64,000 bases of DNA, taken from NCBI RefSeq assembly GCF_003014695.1, contig NZ_PYAS01000012.1, positions 224,175 to 288,174 on the forward strand, written 5' to 3'. Source of the DNA: Dyadobacter jiangsuensis (lineage in GTDB: Bacteria; Bacteroidota; Bacteroidia; Cytophagales; Spirosomataceae). The notes under the pieces are model-generated. The model saw only the letters and a list, made by a program, of their open reading frames with translations. It was not told the DNA's origin and did no database searches. Of this stretch, positions 16,174 to 25,526 are shown one piece after another. A program made the position numbers and the translations under genes. Numbering within the stretch: position 1 is the stretch's first letter; each line of letters begins with the position of its first letter.

Positions 16174-19100
16174 ATGAAGCAAATATGGCCCTGGAAAGCA
16201 GGCAGCATTGTTCTGATCGCTGGACTGGTTCTTTCCGGATGTGACAAATCCTCCGATTCCAAAGAAGAAAAGAAAGGCCCCGACGGTCCCAGGCTCTTCA
16301 CGCTCCTCAGTCCCGAACAGACAAAAGTGGATTTCTCCAATACACTCACCGAGGGGTTGAATACCAATGTGCTGATGTATGAATACTTCTATAACGGGGG
16401 CGGAGTGGCTGTGGGCGACCTCAATGGCGACGGGCTCGACGACATTTACTTCACCGGTAACATGGTGCCCAATAAGTTGTATCTGAACAAGGGCAAGATG
16501 GTATTCGAGGACATCACGGCTATTGCACAGGTAGGAGGCCGCGAGCGTCCGTGGAAGACGGGCGTCACGATGGCCGATGTAAATGGGGATAGTAAACTGG
16601 ATATTTACGTATGCTATTCAGGCGCCGTTTCGCCCGAGAGCTTGAAAGACCAGCTGTTCATCAACAAAGGCAACAATGCACAAGGCATTCCGCAGTTTGA
16701 AGAAATGGCGGAGCAATATGGCCTCGGTGTAATGAGCAACAGTACGCAAGCTGCATTTTTTGATTTCGATAAAGACGGGGACCTCGATATGTTCCTGCTC
16801 AACCATAATCCGAAAGCCCTGCCGATCCTCGACGAGGCGAGCACGGCTGATATCCTCAGAAAGGAAGACCCGGTAACCGGCGTAAGGTTGTTCCGGAACG
16901 ATCCGCAAAACGGCACACCACATTTTACAGACATTACTAAAAAGGCGGGTATCCATAGCTCGCAACTGACCTACGGCCTGGGCATCGGCATTGCCGACAT
17001 TAACCAGGACGGCTGGCAGGATATGTACATTTCTAACGACTACTCCGTTCCGGATTTTTTATACATCAATAATGGTAACGGCACTTTCACCGATGCGCTC
17101 GACGCCAGTATCGGTCACACGTCGCACTCGTCGATGGGTAACGACATTGCCGACTTCAATAACGACGGCTTGCCCGACATTTTTACGCTCGATATGCTTC
17201 CCGAGGATAACCGCCGGCAGAAGCTGTTGACGGGTCTCGATAACTACGAGTTGTTTGATTTCAATGTCAAAATGGGCTTCCATCATCAGTATATGCGCAA
17301 TATGCTGCAACTGAATGAGGGCCTTGGCAAGGGTACTAAGCATCCTGTTTTTTCGGAAATTGGCCAGCTTTCAGGCGTTTCCAATACCGACTGGAGCTGG
17401 GCATCGCTCTTCGCGGATTACGACAACGACGGCTGGAAAGACCTTTTCATTACGAACGGCAACCTGCGCGACTTCACCAATATGGATTTTGTGAAGTTCA
17501 TGGGCGATCATTTGAAGCGTATTGAAGGCCAGGTGAAGCGGGAGGACGTACTGCAACTGGTGTACCAGATGCCGTCTTCGAATATGAAGAACTATCTCTT
17601 CCAAAACCGGAAAGATCTGACATTTACCAACGTAGCCGATAACTGGGGCCTGGGGGAAATATCCAACTCCGGCGGCGCAGCCTATGCCGACCTCGATAAC
17701 GACGGTGACCTCGACCTGGTTGTGAACAATATCAACAAGCCTGCATTCATTTATCAGAATGACGGGGATAAGCACTTAAAAAACAACTACCTCAAAGTAA
17801 AACTGACCGGAGCCGGGCAGAACACGCTGGGGCTGGGGGCGAAAGTGACGATTTACCAGAAAGGCCAGCAGCAATACCTCGAACAAATGCCGACCCGCGG
17901 GTACCAATCGAGCGTTTCACCGACGCTGCATTTCGGATTGGGCAAGGAAGGGGCGGTTGATTCGCTGGTGGTAACCTGGCTGAATGGCAAGCAGGAAAGG
18001 GTGATTAATCCTAAAACAAATACCACGCTGGCGCTGTCGGAGGTGAATGCCAAAGAAAAAGTGAAGGCTGTAAAAGTGGCTGCGCCTATGTTTGTGCCGG
18101 TTGCTTCGCCGATCGCATTCAAGAGCCCGGCTGTGAAAATGAACGACTTCAAACGTCAGCCGTTGCTGATCAACCCGATTTCTTTCACTAATCCATGTAT
18201 GCGGAAAGGCGACGTGAATGGTGACGGCCTGGATGATGTGTTTATTGGAGGTACCTCGGGTGAGGCGGCTAAGTTGTATATTCAGCAAAAGGGCGGTGCA
18301 TTTACTGCGAAGCCTGTTGCAGCGTTTGAAGCCGACAAGCGAAGCGAAGATACCGATGCTCTGTTTTTCGATGCGAACGGCGATGGCGCACAGGATATAT
18401 TCGTAGCCAGCGGGGGGTATGCGAGCTTTATGCCCGAGGATCCATTGCTGCAAAGCCGGTTGTATATCAATGATGGTAAAGGCAATTTTACCAAAGCGTC
18501 GGGCGCATTGCCTGCCATGCTTACGAGTACGAGCTGCGTACGTACGGCGGATATCAACGGGGACGGGAAACCTGATCTTTTTGTAGGTGGGCGCGTCATT
18601 CCTGGTAGGTACCCTGAAACACCCCGCAGCTATATCCTGATTAATGATGGTAAAGGCAAATTCACCGATCAGACAGCCGCTGTTGCCAAGGAGTTGGAGC
18701 ACATCGGTCTGGTTACGGATGCGGCCTGGGCGGACCTGAACGGCGATAAAAAGGCCGACCTGATCGTGGTAGGAGAGTGGATGCCGGTTACTGTTTTGAT
18801 CAACAACAATGGCAAGCTCGAAAACAAAACCGCTGAATACTTTGACAAACCCTACAATGGCTGGTGGAACAAAATCCTCGTGGAAGACCTGAACGGAGAT
18901 GGCAAGGACGACCTCGTGATCGGCAATATGGGTACCAACACCCAGTGCAAAGCCAGCGATAGCGAGCCGGTGGAGATGGTGTACAAGGATTTTGACGACA
19001 ATGGCTCCGTCGACCCCATTATGAGTTTTTACATTCAGGGTAAGAGCTACCCCTATGTAACCCGCGACGAAATGCTTGATCAGATGAGCATTATGCGTAC

Positions 19101-19560
19101 TCGTTACCAGGATTACAAAAGCTACGCGGATTTGACTGTGAAGGAGATTTTTACCAAAGAAGAACTGGAAGGAGCGAAGGAATTGAAAGCCACTTATCTG
19201 AAAACCGCTTTGTTCGAACGGGCTGCGGATGGCAAATTCGTTGAAAAAGCATTGCCCTTACAAACGCAGGTATCGCCTGTTTACACCATTACTACGCTCG
19301 ATTACAATGGCGACGGCAAGAAGGACCTGCTGCTTTGCGGCAATATCAGCAAGGCGCGGCTCCGTTTCGGAAAGTACGACGCCAACTACGGGATCCTTTT
19401 GCAGGGCAATGGCAAAGGGCAATTCGAATACGTCAATCAGGATAAATCGGGTTTTGGCTTGAAAGGCGATGTGCGCAGCGTGCTGCCGCTCGGTAATAAA
19501 CTGCTATTCGGGATTAATCAACAGGAAATAAAAGCATATCAAATTGGTAAAGTTCAGTAA
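16174..19560 (+). CDS. FG-GAP/VCBS-repeat lipoprotein with ASPIC/UnbV domain
   Basis: 1128 residues. The signal MKQIWPWKAGSIVLIAGLVLSGC gives Cys23 as lipid anchor. I count 14 calcium-loop motifs of the DxNxDGxxD type (for example DLNGDGLDDIY, DFDKDGDLDMF, DINQDGWQDMY, DYDNDGWKDLF, DYNGDGKKDLL), implying two beta-propellers. Between them at about residues 540-620 is an ASPIC/UnbV domain (GLGAKVTIYQKGQQQ, SSVSPTLHFGLGKEG, VTWLNGKQE). Such proteins are common next to SusCD pairs in Bacteroidota and are thought to bind ligands at the cell surface; the molecular role is unknown. The end overlaps the next gene by 17 bp. Confidence 0.93.
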   Translation: MKQIWPWKAGSIVLIAGLVLSGCDKSSDSKEEKKGPDGPRLFTLLSPEQTKVDFSNTLTEGLNTNVLMYEYFYNGGGVAVGDLNGDGLDDIYFTGNMVPNKLYLNKGKMVFEDITAIAQVGGRERPWKTGVTMADVNGDSKLDIYVCYSGAVSPESLKDQLFINKGNNAQGIPQFEEMAEQYGLGVMSNSTQAAFFDFDKDGDLDMFLLNHNPKALPILDEASTADILRKEDPVTGVRLFRNDPQNGTPHFTDITKKAGIHSSQLTYGLGIGIADINQDGWQDMYISNDYSVPDFLYINNGNGTFTDALDASIGHTSHSSMGNDIADFNNDGLPDIFTLDMLPEDNRRQKLLTGLDNYELFDFNVKMGFHHQYMRNMLQLNEGLGKGTKHPVFSEIGQLSGVSNTDWSWASLFADYDNDGWKDLFITNGNLRDFTNMDFVKFMGDHLKRIEGQVKREDVLQLVYQMPSSNMKNYLFQNRKDLTFTNVADNWGLGEISNSGGAAYADLDNDGDLDLVVNNINKPAFIYQNDGDKHLKNNYLKVKLTGAGQNTLGLGAKVTIYQKGQQQYLEQMPTRGYQSSVSPTLHFGLGKEGAVDSLVVTWLNGKQERVINPKTNTTLALSEVNAKEKVKAVKVAAPMFVPVASPIAFKSPAVKMNDFKRQPLLINPISFTNPCMRKGDVNGDGLDDVFIGGTSGEAAKLYIQQKGGAFTAKPVAAFEADKRSEDTDALFFDANGDGAQDIFVASGGYASFMPEDPLLQSRLYINDGKGNFTKASGALPAMLTSTSCVRTADINGDGKPDLFVGGRVIPGRYPETPRSYILINDGKGKFTDQTAAVAKELEHIGLVTDAAWADLNGDKKADLIVVGEWMPVTVLINNNGKLENKTAEYFDKPYNGWWNKILVEDLNGDGKDDLVIGNMGTNTQCKASDSEPVEMVYKDFDDNGSVDPIMSFYIQGKSYPYVTRDEMLDQMSIMRTRYQDYKSYADLTVKEIFTKEELEGAKELKATYLKTALFERAADGKFVEKALPLQTQVSPVYTITTLDYNGDGKKDLLLCGNISKARLRFGKYDANYGILLQGNGKGQFEYVNQDKSGFGLKGDVRSVLPLGNKLLFGINQQEIKAYQIGKVQ

Positions 19561-20878
19561 CCTTCTTCTGGGAGTGCTGCTGGCTGTAACGTGGACAGCC
19601 TGCAAAAAGAATGAATCAAAAAAGGAGATCGATCCGACGGTAATCGGTCAGGTGACGCAGCAGATGACGGACGTAATGGTGCACGACGTCACCAACCCGC
19701 CGCTCGGTGCGAGGTTCTACTCCTACGCCTGTCTGGCAGGCTACGAGGTGGTGGCTGCGAACGATAAGGCTTATCCCTCGATGCATGGGGTGTTGAATGA
19801 CTTTCCGGAAATCGAGAAGCCGAAAGTAGCGGAGTACTCCTACCAGCTTGCCGCTGCGCTCGCAATGCTCGAAACGGCGAAGAAAATGCAGCCCTCGGGC
19901 GGTTTGCTGCTGAAAAAATACCAGCAAAGCCTGGTCGACTCCTGCAAGAAAGTCGGGTTTACCGATGAGGTGCTGGCTGGTTCGCAGGAATATGCGCTGG
20001 CTATCAGCAAGCAGATCCTCAAATATGCCAAAGCCGACCGTTACAATAAGATCAGCAACTTCCCGCGCTATGAGCCGCATGGCGGCCCGGGGACCTGGTA
20101 CCCGACGCCTCCGGGCTATTTCCCGCCGGTAGAGCCTTATTTTAAAACTGTACGGCCCTTTACACTGGATTCGGCATCGCAGTTCAAGCCTGCGCCGCCT
20201 GTCGCATTCTCGGAAGCGAAGGATTCGGAGTTTTTTAAACTGATGAAGCTTAATTACGACGATACCAAAGAGCAGGAGCACCGGGTTATCGCCGCGTTTT
20301 GGGATTGTAACCCGTTTGCATTGGAAAACAAGGGGCATTTACTGGTGGGAATGAAGAAGATCTCCCCGGGTGCGCACTGGATGGGCATTACCGATATCGC
20401 CTGCCGGAAAGCAAAAACGGATTTCTCTAAAACGATGCTCATCAATACTTCGGTAGCGATAGGACTCATGGATGGCTTCATGGCTTGCTGGGATGAGAAA
20501 TACCGCAGCAACCGCATCCGCCCCGAAACGGCTATCCGCAAATACATCGATCCAGCCTGGAAGCCATTTCTCCAAACACCGCCATTTCCGGAGTACCTGA
20601 GCGGGCATTCGGTGATATCGACGGCGGCGGCTTTTATCCTTACCCACTATTTCGGCGACAATTTTGCCTATACCGATACCGTGGAGGAGCGTTTCAACCT
20701 GAAAGCACGCTCATTTAAGTCGTTTCTTCATGCCTCGGAGGAATCCGGTATTTCGCGGTTCTACGGGGGCATTCACTTCATGGACGCCATCGAGAATGGT
20801 CAGAAGCAAGGAAGGCAAGTGGGGGAATGGGTGATCAACACGCTGGATAACAAAGCCGTGGCGGCATCAGGGAAATGA
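19544..20878 (+). CDS. Vanadium-dependent haloperoxidase / PAP2-superfamily lipoprotein (copy 2)
   Basis: 444 residues from a TTG start at 19544, inside the last 17 bases of the FG-GAP gene. No ATG precedes the lipoprotein signal MVKFSNLLLGVLLAVTWTAC (Cys20), so TTG or another weak start with translational coupling is the best reading. The haloperoxidase/PAP2 signature is complete: KYRSNRIRPE (about residue 319), LSGHSVIS (about 353) and SRFYGGIHFMD (about 403-413). It is clearly a paralogue of the gene at 9108-10466, sharing TDVxxHDxxxPP and WxPFLxTPxFPEY segments. Halide or phosphate-ester chemistry is possible. Its stop overlaps the convergent patatin gene by 12 bp. Confidence 0.86.
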   Translation: MVKFSNLLLGVLLAVTWTACKKNESKKEIDPTVIGQVTQQMTDVMVHDVTNPPLGARFYSYACLAGYEVVAANDKAYPSMHGVLNDFPEIEKPKVAEYSYQLAAALAMLETAKKMQPSGGLLLKKYQQSLVDSCKKVGFTDEVLAGSQEYALAISKQILKYAKADRYNKISNFPRYEPHGGPGTWYPTPPGYFPPVEPYFKTVRPFTLDSASQFKPAPPVAFSEAKDSEFFKLMKLNYDDTKEQEHRVIAAFWDCNPFALENKGHLLVGMKKISPGAHWMGITDIACRKAKTDFSKTMLINTSVAIGLMDGFMACWDEKYRSNRIRPETAIRKYIDPAWKPFLQTPPFPEYLSGHSVISTAAAFILTHYFGDNFAYTDTVEERFNLKARSFKSFLHASEESGISRFYGGIHFMDAIENGQKQGRQVGEWVINTLDNKAVAASGK

Positions 20879-21625
20879 GACCTTGCGTTCGTTCAAAAGC
20901 ATTTTAGCGAATGAATATCCGGTTTCAAAAAGCTGATCTGCCTTCCGGAAATCGAAAATGCTGAAACGGCTCAATGCAGGCGGCTCGATGAGCAGGTCGC
21001 ATTGAGCGCAACGGGCCCTTGTTTTCGTGTGCATCGCCAGAATGAGGCTCCGGTAGACGATCTCGGTCGTCCGCTTCAGCGGTTTGTCAAGATTAAAAGG
21101 ATTGCAATGGCTCCCGATAATATAATCTGCGTCGTCGAGTACCGGCTCGACGGGCAGGTTGTTCAAAACGCCACCATCGACGAGGTCACGACCATTGTAA
21201 TGCATCGGACTGAAAAGCCCGGGAATGCAGCATGAGGCGAGGACAGGTAATGCCAGTTCTCCGCTGCGGAAACGCACTTCTTCGCCCGAAACAATGTCGG
21301 TAGCCGTGACTATAAGCGGTGTTTTGAGCGATTCAAATGTATTTTCGGGAATGAATTTTCGGAAGATGTCCTCCATCTTTCGCATATGCAGCAGTCCGTT
21401 CGCGCCGATCCCAAATCTCAGATAAGGATAAAAACTCGTATCACGGATAATTTTCAGAATAGCTCCCGGCTCATAACCATAGCCTAGTAAAGCCCCCACA
21501 AACGCCCCCGAGCTCGTTGCGCTGAGCACGTCCGGCCGCATTCCACGCTCCCATAGCGCCTGCGCCACGCCCACATGCGCAATCCCCCGCGCACCCCCGC
21601 CTGAGAGAATTAGTGCCGTTTTCAT
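20867..21625 (-). CDS. Patatin-like phospholipase family protein
   Basis: 252 residues, no signal peptide. A serine lipid-acyl hydrolase fold: the oxyanion-hole motif LSGGGARGIAHVG at residues 7-19, the nucleophile elbow SATSSGAFVGALLGYG (Ser in A-T-S-S-G, where the family usually has GTSAG), and the catalytic aspartate in VDGGVLNNLPVEP. Substrate is probably a phospholipid or other lipid ester at the inner membrane face. Its ATG overlaps the stop of the upstream PIN-domain frame by 4 bp (21622-21625), so it may be read from the same transcript as the toxin-antitoxin remnant. Confidence 0.9.
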   Translation of the reverse strand: MKTALILSGGGARGIAHVGVAQALWERGMRPDVLSATSSGAFVGALLGYGYEPGAILKIIRDTSFYPYLRFGIGANGLLHMRKMEDIFRKFIPENTFESLKTPLIVTATDIVSGEEVRFRSGELALPVLASCCIPGLFSPMHYNGRDLVDGGVLNNLPVEPVLDDADYIIGSHCNPFNLDKPLKRTTEIVYRSLILAMHTKTRARCAQCDLLIEPPALSRFSIFDFRKADQLFETGYSFAKMLLNERKVSFP

Positions 21626-21870
21626 AAGTAGGGGATAAGTATTAACTCATCGACGTCGAATGCCAGGACCTGCGTTCTGAACAAAAAATCCTCCCAATAA
21701 GCTGTCTGATTTGGCGTGGTACCGGTGTAAATTTCGAATTCCGTAATAGCAGAAATACAATACGTGAAGTTTCCTCGTACGAGCTTGATTAGCCGGGACT
21801 CTGCTTTGTCGGACTTGCGGAAAAAATCGATGAGAATAGAGGTATCAACAAGCACTAGTTCTTTTGCCAT
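21622..21870 (-). CDS. PIN-domain (VapC-like) toxin, C-terminally truncated
   Basis: 82 residues, against about 125-135 for intact VapC-type PIN RNases. The N-terminal half is clear: VLVDTSILIDFFRK with Asp9, ISAITEFEIYTG with Glu44, and FRTQVLAFDVDE. After that the frame ends (ILIPYL) just as the patatin gene begins, so the C-terminal third with the remaining metal-binding acidic residues is missing. I therefore expect no nuclease activity. The loss looks like a junction directly upstream of the patatin ATG. The antitoxin frame lies upstream with a 16-bp overlap. Confidence 0.75.
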   Translation of the reverse strand: MAKELVLVDTSILIDFFRKSDKAESRLIKLVRGNFTYCISAITEFEIYTGTTPNQTAYWEDFLFRTQVLAFDVDELILIPYL

Positions 21871-22079
21871 TGGTCAATTGCCTTTCTGGTTTCTTCAATC
21901 TTTTTAATTTGATTTTTAGAGAACGTTGGGGCTGACAGCAGGAATTCTTCTAATGAGTCGTCGGCAGTTTCTTTTTCCAAGCGGTCAATCTCAGCTCTTA
22001 ACTGGGCTCGCTGAGTGTTCGACAGACCTCTGACAAGGCTGACCAACCGATCGAATGATATATTTTCCTGCGCTTGCAT
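21855..22079 (-). CDS. Putative antitoxin of the PIN-domain module
   Basis: 74 residues from the ATG at 22079 (the TTG six bases upstream is less likely). Mostly charged helix: ISFDRLVSLVRGLSNTQRAQLRAEIDRLEKE, then LEEFLLSAPTFSKNQIKKIEETRKAIDQW. Small helical antitoxins of this type, with a C-terminal tail that would insert into the toxin, commonly precede PIN genes in Bacteroidota. It overlaps the toxin start by 16 bp, the usual antitoxin-first coupling. No DNA-binding motif is obvious to me. Assigned mainly by context. Confidence 0.65.
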   Translation of the reverse strand: MQAQENISFDRLVSLVRGLSNTQRAQLRAEIDRLEKETADDSLEEFLLSAPTFSKNQIKKIEETRKAIDQWQKN

Positions 22080-22105
22080 ATCCAAATATAGCGAAATAGC
22101 CGCAT

Positions 22106-22954
22106 TTACTCAACCAGGAATTCACGCAACGTCCCGCGTTCGCGAACCCTTACACCCTTCTCGGTTTGCTCCACCAATGCAGCCTCATACACAGGGTCAT
22201 GCTCGAAAAGCAATATCCATTGCCCGGTGACGGCTTGTTGAAGGACGCTTTGTTTTTCTTCCATGGTTTGGAGCGGGCGCATGTCATAGCTCATGAGCCA
22301 GGGAATGGGGATGTGATAGGACGATGGAAAAAGATCGGCGCAGTAGATAATCTTCTGGTTCTTATGCTGGATTACGGGCAGCATCATTTGCTCGGTATGG
22401 CCGTCGACGTTCATGAGGCCGATACCATTAAAAGGCGACTGGCCATTTTCGATAAACCGCAATTGCCCCGATTCCTGCAACGGAAGTATATTTTCTTTCA
22501 AAAAAGAGGCCTTCTCACGCGGATTGGGGTGGATGGCCCATTGCCAATGGGCTTCGTTCGACCAGTATGTGGCATTAGGGAAGGTCGGTTCGAGGCGGGA
22601 GCCGTCGCGGCTGAACTGCACAGCACCACCCACGTGGTCGAAATGGAGGTGGGTAAGGAGCACATCGGTAACGTCGGCGGGGCTGAAACCTTTTTCGCCG
22701 AGGGATGAATGCAAAGTGGCCTCGCCGTGGAGATCATAATGCCCGAAAAACTTATCGTCTTGCTTGTTGCCCATGCCGGTATCGACCAATATCAGTTTCG
22801 CACCATCCTCGATGAGCAAGCATCGCATAGCCCAGGAGCAGAGGTTCTTTTCATCGGCCGGGTTTTGTTTGTTCCAAAGTACTTTCGGAACCACGCCGAA
22901 CATGGCCCCGCCATCGAGCTTGAAAAAACCGGTGTCGATGATATGGATTTTCAT
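22106..22954 (-). CDS. Metallo-beta-lactamase-fold hydrolase
   Basis: 282 residues, no signal peptide. The zinc-binding HxHxDH motif is present as LTHLHFDHVGG, after the preceding strand KLILVDTGMGNKQDD; further metal ligands are in NVDGHTEQMML and the C-terminal LLFEHDP. The arrangement resembles AHL-lactonase-like and other small-molecule ester or lactone hydrolases of the family. The exact substrate cannot be told from sequence. It stands alone with 26 bp to the antitoxin frame downstream, so a shared transcript is possible. Confidence 0.88.
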   Translation of the reverse strand: MKIHIIDTGFFKLDGGAMFGVVPKVLWNKQNPADEKNLCSWAMRCLLIEDGAKLILVDTGMGNKQDDKFFGHYDLHGEATLHSSLGEKGFSPADVTDVLLTHLHFDHVGGAVQFSRDGSRLEPTFPNATYWSNEAHWQWAIHPNPREKASFLKENILPLQESGQLRFIENGQSPFNGIGLMNVDGHTEQMMLPVIQHKNQKIIYCADLFPSSYHIPIPWLMSYDMRPLQTMEEKQSVLQQAVTGQWILLFEHDPVYEAALVEQTEKGVRVRERGTLREFLVE

Positions 22955-23064
22955 AGGGTTTCTTGGATTTAAATCGTCCTTTTCAGTGGAATATCAACAT
23001 TCTATCGACCTAACATACCATAATTTTTTCGATCTTCCGACCTGAATTAATAACAAGCCTAACC

Positions 23065-25380
23065 ATGCGCGTACCGTTCCTCTCAGTCAGTTTCCTGTTA
23101 TTGTCGACTTTTTTTGTTGATAATCAATCCTATGCACAAAAAATGCCTGTCGACTACGTGGCAACAATGATCGGTACTGCGCCATCGGCCACGGAGAGCG
23201 CGAAAGCGCATAGCGAGGCGGGCAGCGAATTGAAAGGGCAGACTATACCCGCGGTGGGCGTTCCGAATGGGATGACGCAATGGACGCCGCAGACGCGCTC
23301 CACCGAAACCAAGTGCATTGCGCCGTTTTACTATAACGATAACAAATTTCAGGGTTTCCGCGGTACGCATTGGCTGAATGGCTCGTGTGTGCAGGACTAT
23401 GGTTCGGTGACGGTCATGCCGCTCTCGGGTGAGCTCACAACCAATCCGGAAAAGCGGGCCAGCCTGTTCAGCCACGAAAAGGAGCAAAGCACGCCGGACT
23501 ATTACAGTGTATGGTTGCAGGATCACCAGATTAATGCCGAGGTCACCGCGTTGGCGCGTACAGCCCTGATGCGGTTTAAGTTTGAGAGCGGTGAGGAATC
23601 TTTTATCATCATCGAACCCAACAGCGACGAAGGGGAAGGCTTCGTGGAGGTATTGCGCGAGCGGGGGGAAATTGTGGGCTACAATCCAGTTCACCGCATT
23701 TATCAGGGATCAGGGCAGCCGGCGGGCATCAGCGGATATTTTGTGATCAAGTTTGATAAGAAATTCATGCAGTCGGGCGTCTGGTTGGGTGACACCATTA
23801 CGCCCATGGGCAGGATACTCACCGGGAAGGGGAACCGGGAAAAACTCGGTGCCTACGTAGGTTTTGGAGATGAAAAACAGGTGATTACCGTGCGCATTGG
23901 CACTTCTTTCACGAGCATTGAGGGAGCCAGGGCAAATCTCGAAAAAGAATTGGGGACCAAACCATTGGAAGCAGTCCGGAAATCGGCGCGTGAAGCGTGG
24001 AATGAAGCATTGGGTAAGGTGAAGGTAACGGGAAGCGATCATGATAAGGTGCTTTTTTATAGTGCCTTGTACAGGACCAAACTTTCACCAAGGCTCTTCT
24101 CCGATGTAGACGGCAGCTATCCTTCGTTTGGAGGCGGCACGCCGCTGCAAAAAGCGGAGGGTTTCGATTACTATTGCGATTTCAGCATGTGGGATACATT
24201 TCGCGCGGCAATGCCTTTGGAAATCATGCTCGAACCCAAACGGGCGGGGGATATGGTACAGTCGCTGGTGAAAAAAGCGGAACAGGGCGGTTGGATGCCG
24301 ATTTTTCCCTGCTGGAACCATTACACCGCAGCTATGGTGGGCGACCACGCATTATCCGTAATTGCGGATGCCTATGCCAAGAATGTGCGGAATTTCGATG
24401 TGAACAGCGCCTATCAGTTTTTGCATAAAAACGCATTCGAGGTGAACGCTAATGCCAAAAGCTACGAGGCCGGGCAGGGACGTCGGGCATTGAAATCCTA
24501 TTTGCAATATGGCTATGTGCCGCTGGAAGATAGCGTCTGGCAGGCGTTCCACAAGCGCGAGCAGGTATCGCGCACGCTCGAATATGCGTACGACGATTTT
24601 TGTTTATCCACACTGGCAACTGGTTTAGGTAAAAAGGAAGATGCCGACCAGCTTCGCAGCCGTGCGCTCAATTACCGGCATGTGATAGACCCGTCGACAG
24701 GTTATGCACGCGGACGATACGCCGACGGGCGCTGGATTGCCCATTTTGATCCTTTTGCGAAACGGGCCAGCTTCATTACCGAAGGTTCGCCGGCGCAATA
24801 CACGTGGTTTGTACCGCAGGATATCGCGGGGTTACAAAAGATCATGGGCGGAAAGAACCGTTTCATTGCGAAACTAGACACGTTGTTCGATCAGGGCCAT
24901 TACTGGCATGGTAACGAGCCGAATCACCAGATTGCTTACCTCTACGCATTCGCCGGGCAGCCGTGGAAGACGCAGCAATGGACGCGGACCATTATCCGAA
25001 GCGAATACGATACCAGCGTAGGTGGCCTGAGCGGTAATGAGGACGGCGGGCAAATGTCGGCCTGGCTGGCGTTCAGTATGATGGGCTTTTACCCGGTAGC
25101 ACCGGGAACGGATCAATATGTGCTCGGGAGCCCCGTTTTTGAAGAAATTTCCATCGAGACCGGCAAAAACCGCAAGTTTACCGTGAAGGCGAAAGGGGTT
25201 TCCGACAATGCCCGCTATATTCAGTCGGCGACGCTGAACGGCAAGCCTTTCACCCGGACGTACATCACCCATGGCGAGCTTCTGAAAGGCGGCTCCCTGG
25301 TGCTGCAAATGGGGGATAAGCCGAACAAGGAATGGGGTGGGCAGGCGGCTGATATGCCGTTTTCACTGACTAAAAATTGA
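23065..25380 (+). CDS. GH92-family alpha-mannosidase, exported
   Basis: 771 residues, Sec signal to about residue 25 (VDNQSYAQ). GH92 enzymes are calcium-dependent exo-alpha-mannosidases that trim mannose from N-glycans and mannans in the periplasm or on the surface. Typical segments are YVATMIGT near the N-terminus, GVPNGMTQWTPQTR, FRGTHWLNGSCVQDYG, FDYYCDFSMWDTFRA, the catalytic-region GGWMPIFPCWN, and the hallmark SGNEDGGQMSAWLAFSMMGFYPV near residue 660. Length and motif order fit a complete enzyme. The next gene, an exported FAD oxidoreductase, lies 146 bp downstream on the same strand. Confidence 0.94.
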   Translation: MRVPFLSVSFLLLSTFFVDNQSYAQKMPVDYVATMIGTAPSATESAKAHSEAGSELKGQTIPAVGVPNGMTQWTPQTRSTETKCIAPFYYNDNKFQGFRGTHWLNGSCVQDYGSVTVMPLSGELTTNPEKRASLFSHEKEQSTPDYYSVWLQDHQINAEVTALARTALMRFKFESGEESFIIIEPNSDEGEGFVEVLRERGEIVGYNPVHRIYQGSGQPAGISGYFVIKFDKKFMQSGVWLGDTITPMGRILTGKGNREKLGAYVGFGDEKQVITVRIGTSFTSIEGARANLEKELGTKPLEAVRKSAREAWNEALGKVKVTGSDHDKVLFYSALYRTKLSPRLFSDVDGSYPSFGGGTPLQKAEGFDYYCDFSMWDTFRAAMPLEIMLEPKRAGDMVQSLVKKAEQGGWMPIFPCWNHYTAAMVGDHALSVIADAYAKNVRNFDVNSAYQFLHKNAFEVNANAKSYEAGQGRRALKSYLQYGYVPLEDSVWQAFHKREQVSRTLEYAYDDFCLSTLATGLGKKEDADQLRSRALNYRHVIDPSTGYARGRYADGRWIAHFDPFAKRASFITEGSPAQYTWFVPQDIAGLQKIMGGKNRFIAKLDTLFDQGHYWHGNEPNHQIAYLYAFAGQPWKTQQWTRTIIRSEYDTSVGGLSGNEDGGQMSAWLAFSMMGFYPVAPGTDQYVLGSPVFEEISIETGKNRKFTVKAKGVSDNARYIQSATLNGKPFTRTYITHGELLKGGSLVLQMGDKPNKEWGGQAADMPFSLTKN

Positions 25381-25526
25381 TCGAATCAGGAGTGGTTACG
25401 GGATTGTGAAAATTGTATTTCAAGAAAGAATGTTTTGGTATTTTTCAAGACTACCATATAAAATTTGCATTCATAGCGGTTGGTGGCTAAATTCCACAAT
25501 TCCCATTACTATTCACTCCCAACCCA

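Noticed and set aside
17917..18702. 261-codon frame antisense to the FG-GAP gene
   Set aside because: Antisense shadow; no independent motif, and the sense protein is unmistakable.
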